Shown one piece after another: positions 5,450 to 7,335 of a stretch of DNA of 7,335 bases (position 1 is its first letter; every line of letters begins with the position of its first letter). The translations under genes were made by a program, and so were the position numbers. Source of the DNA: Flavobacteriales bacterium (GTDB lineage: Bacteria; Bacteroidota; Bacteroidia; Flavobacteriales_E; Vicingaceae); the NCBI GenBank assembly GCA_029262915.1, contig JAJCYN010000401.1, positions 1-7,335 on the forward strand, given 5' to 3'. The notes under the pieces are model-generated. The model saw only the letters and a program-made list of their open reading frames with translations. It did not search any database and was not told the DNA's origin.

Positions 5450-7278
5450 TCTTTTGCTTTAATGTTTTTTATTCTAACCAAGAGGTTTTGGGCAGTATAG
5501 GTTTCTTTAAGAGTAAAATAAAGAATCCCAAAAGAAGAGGTCATTAAAATAAGATAAGCTAGAAAACTAAAAACAGCAAAAAATGCTGAAACTCCAACAG
5601 TAAGAGTATTTATAAGTTCATTATCATCCGTTAAACTCGAAATAATTCCTGACGAAATGATAAAATTAATTAACCCGGATTGTGCAGAAATGTAGAACAA
5701 CCCAACCAGTAACATTAATAACAAAGAAGAGAGAATAAACTTTATCCAACTATTATGTAATAATCCACCAACTTGAGTAACAGTCGTAAAAAAAGAGGAG
5801 TTTTCGTTCAGGCTAATACTACACATCAGCACTAATAAAGGCAACAATAAAAACGCTAGAAAAGTGAACCAACCATTACCAATTGTTATTAATCCAACAA
5901 AAAGAGGAACACACAACAAGCAAGAAATAATGATGTTTTTAATTGGGTTTTCTTTGACATTAAATTTTTCTGTTTTTTTAGAAATTAATTTGTGTTTGGT
6001 AAATAAAATGGAAAAAGCAATAATAAAAAATGACATTATTCCTATCAAAACACCACTTAAAGGGTATTCAGAATAATTAAAAAAATCGGACAATCCATAA
6101 CTGCTGTAGTAATAATTTTGTGTATAAAAAAGGTCTAATTGATCTGTTGCTACAGCAATGGAAAACAACAAGGAACAAGTCAATATAAATAAAAAGTAAG
6201 TGCCGATATTCTTAAAAAAGATTCGCAATGTTTCTGAAAAAAGTTGAGCTGTAGAAAGAATTTCATTAACATTAAAAGGTTGTTTTTTAATGTAAACTGG
6301 AGGCGTTTCAACGATACTTTCTATGTCGGTTGTTTTTTTGGCAACCTTACGTGGGTACCAAACGAAATAAACAACAATAAAAGCAAGAGACAATAAAATA
6401 AACGAAAACCGAATAAAATCAGGAATATCGGTATGACGTGTTAAAAAGCCCTCAATAAAAGCTGCTAAAAATATTACGGGGCTAACCCCCATAATAATTT
6501 TTAACCCGTTTCTACCACTAATTTTAAATGCTTGAAAACGAGAGTATGTTTTAGGAAATAATAAACCTTTTCCGAGCGTAATTCCTGCTCCGCCAGCAAT
6601 AATTATGGCAGATATTTCTAGTGTTCCGTGTGTCCATATAGATAAGAAGGACTCCCAAAACAATCCTTTTTCAACAAAGAAAAATTGAAAAACACCAACC
6701 ATAACACCATTGTACATCATAATTATTAAACTACCTATTGATGCAAAAACACCTAAAAAGAAAGTATTAAATGCAACTCTCAGGTTATTTAAAAGGATAG
6801 GCAAAAAGGTTTCCATTTCTCCACTATCGGCATAAACATGCATTGGGCTTCCGTCAGCAATGTTTTTGTTGGTCATTTCTATGTAAGAATCACCTAAAAT
6901 GGTTCTTGTAAAATCAGGATCGTATATAGTTGTAATAACACCTAAAACAAAACAAACCCAAAAAATAAGAAAAGAAATGAGTAAAGGTCTTCTGGAGGCA
7001 TATATTACTAAAGGCAGCTCATTTTTCCAAAAATTTGCAAAAACTGACCATTTGTTTTTTTTTGCCTTATTAATGTCGTTAAATAAAAGTTTGGCAACTC
7101 CATTTAAGTAAAGCTTTACTGAACGCCTGCTATAGAAAGTTCTAGCGTAAGAAAGATCGTCTGTAATTTGCACAAAAAGCTTACTTACTTCTTGAGGTGT
7201 TGCGTCTTTTTTTATAAGGTTTTGTTCAAAATGCTTCCACTTTTCTTTATTTTGTTCAATAAAATCAGATTCTTTCAT
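5446..7278 (-). CDS. SpoIIM family membrane protein with an additional C-terminal multi-pass membrane half
   Basis: From the ATG at 7278 the product has 610 residues. Residues 1 to about 310 form a SpoIIM-family domain. It has a soluble helical start (KESDFIEQNKEKWKHFEQ) and membrane segments near 100-118, 168-204, 222-242, 260-280 and 288-308. Conserved motifs include NNLRVAFNTFFLG (164-176), YNGVMVG (189-195), THGTLEISA (216-224) with GGAGITLG, and EGFLTRH (276-282). A polar linker (about 310-340) leads to a second half with about six more predicted helices, near 358-378, 408-426, 446-464, 470-488, 510-532 and 560-585. I do not recognise this half; SpoIIM proteins are usually about 330 residues or shorter. 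SpoIIM takes its name from a Bacillus engulfment protein, but this cluster occurs in non-spore-formers. The frame remains open to the window edge and a TTG lies at 7302, so a longer protein is possible; the ATG is preferred because family members start with a similar M-K/R-E motif. Confidence 0.88.
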   Translation of the reverse strand: MKESDFIEQNKEKWKHFEQNLIKKDATPQEVSKLFVQITDDLSYARTFYSRRSVKLYLNGVAKLLFNDINKAKKNKWSVFANFWKNELPLVIYASRRPLLISFLIFWVCFVLGVITTIYDPDFTRTILGDSYIEMTNKNIADGSPMHVYADSGEMETFLPILLNNLRVAFNTFFLGVFASIGSLIIMMYNGVMVGVFQFFFVEKGLFWESFLSIWTHGTLEISAIIIAGGAGITLGKGLLFPKTYSRFQAFKISGRNGLKIIMGVSPVIFLAAFIEGFLTRHTDIPDFIRFSFILLSLAFIVVYFVWYPRKVAKKTTDIESIVETPPVYIKKQPFNVNEILSTAQLFSETLRIFFKNIGTYFLFILTCSLLFSIAVATDQLDLFYTQNYYYSSYGLSDFFNYSEYPLSGVLIGIMSFFIIAFSILFTKHKLISKKTEKFNVKENPIKNIIISCLLCVPLFVGLITIGNGWFTFLAFLLLPLLVLMCSISLNENSSFFTTVTQVGGLLHNSWIKFILSSLLLMLLVGLFYISAQSGLINFIISSGIISSLTDDNELINTLTVGVSAFFAVFSFLAYLILMTSSFGILYFTLKETYTAQNLLVRIKNIKAKE

Positions 7279-7335
7279 TCGTTTCTTTTGCGAAACGTCC
7301 AATTTAGGAATAAGAATTAAAATAAAAAAGTGAAC
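7279..7335 (-). other. upstream edge of the SpoIIM gene; no complete gene
   Basis: The 57 bases to the window edge contain no stop in the SpoIIM frame: reading leftward they encode VHFFILILIPKL followed by DVSQKKR. The other two leftward frames hit TAA soon after the edge, so the end of an upstream gene could lie here. I found no convincing promoter (no TAnnTTTG with a TTTG at the right spacing). In related clusters an RDD-family gene is often nearby, but nothing here shows one. Confidence 0.4.
7280..7297 (-). promoter_or_regulatory. 6-bp inverted repeat immediately upstream of the SpoIIM ATG
   Basis: CGTTTC (7280-7285) and GAAACG (7292-7297) are perfect inverted copies around a 6-base spacer. 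In the leftward mRNA the stem would end one base before the AUG and could hamper ribosome access. Its bases also read through as codons if translation begins upstream. It is too short to separate from chance. Confidence 0.25.

Noticed and set aside
5864..6076. 70-codon open frame on the + strand
   Set aside because: Antisense to the C-terminal membrane half of the SpoIIM protein; hydrophobic-looking residues mirror the codons opposite.
6899..7111. 70-codon open frame on the + strand
   Set aside because: Antisense to the SpoIIM domain, no recognisable features.
5446..7278. Sporulation function for the SpoIIM protein
   Set aside because: The name comes from the Bacillus family member; the neighbours and the apparent Bacteroidota origin give no sign of spore formation.
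1..7335. CRISPR arrays, tRNA or rRNA genes, insertion sequences, phage or toxin-antitoxin genes
   Set aside because: No regularly spaced direct repeats, cloverleaf, transposase or toxin motifs were seen; the space is almost entirely used by the listed genes.

Overview
The window is AT-rich DNA whose proteins are heavy in Lys, Asn and Ile. Start codons lack clear Shine-Dalgarno sequences. Gene content and protein style point to the Bacteroidota, most likely Flavobacteriales. This rests on recognised protein families and base composition only; there is no rRNA or other phylogenetic marker here.

Layout: positions 1-624 read rightward. They hold the 3' part of an ECF-type sigma factor gene (start outside the window) and, 21 bases later and in the same frame, a small gene for an 81-residue single-pass membrane protein. 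All else reads leftward. From right to left these are: a long SpoIIM-family membrane protein with an extra multi-pass membrane half (5446-7278), a DUF4129 protein (4778-5449), a DUF4350 protein (3553-4785), a MoxR-type AAA+ ATPase (2432-3553), a DUF58/vWA protein (1084-2415) and a VOC-fold (glyoxalase-like) protein (617-1045). The sigma-side and leftward genes converge and overlap by 8 bases inside a palindrome at 617-624.

The five genes from SpoIIM to DUF58 are packed like one operon: overlaps of 4, 8 and 1 bases, then a 16-base gap. They form the known but poorly understood MoxR/DUF58/DUF4350/DUF4129/SpoIIM membrane cluster. My reading is that MoxR is a cytoplasmic chaperone-like ATPase working with the membrane-anchored vWA protein DUF58. 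The DUF4350 and DUF4129 proteins would be membrane subunits with cytoplasmic C-terminal domains facing MoxR, and DUF4350 would also carry a large extracytoplasmic domain. SpoIIM would be the multi-pass membrane core. The substrate and physiological role cannot be read from the sequence. The VOC gene lies 38 bases after DUF58 and may be co-transcribed or have its own weak promoter.

The points most worth a second look are the fused C-terminal membrane half of the SpoIIM protein, the degenerate metal site of the DUF58 vWA domain, the charged N-terminal tail on MoxR, the sigma/small membrane protein pair, and an 11-bp perfect hairpin inside the DUF58 gene. I saw no tRNA, rRNA, CRISPR array, insertion sequence or phage gene. 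No stretch longer than 60 bases lacks a gene.
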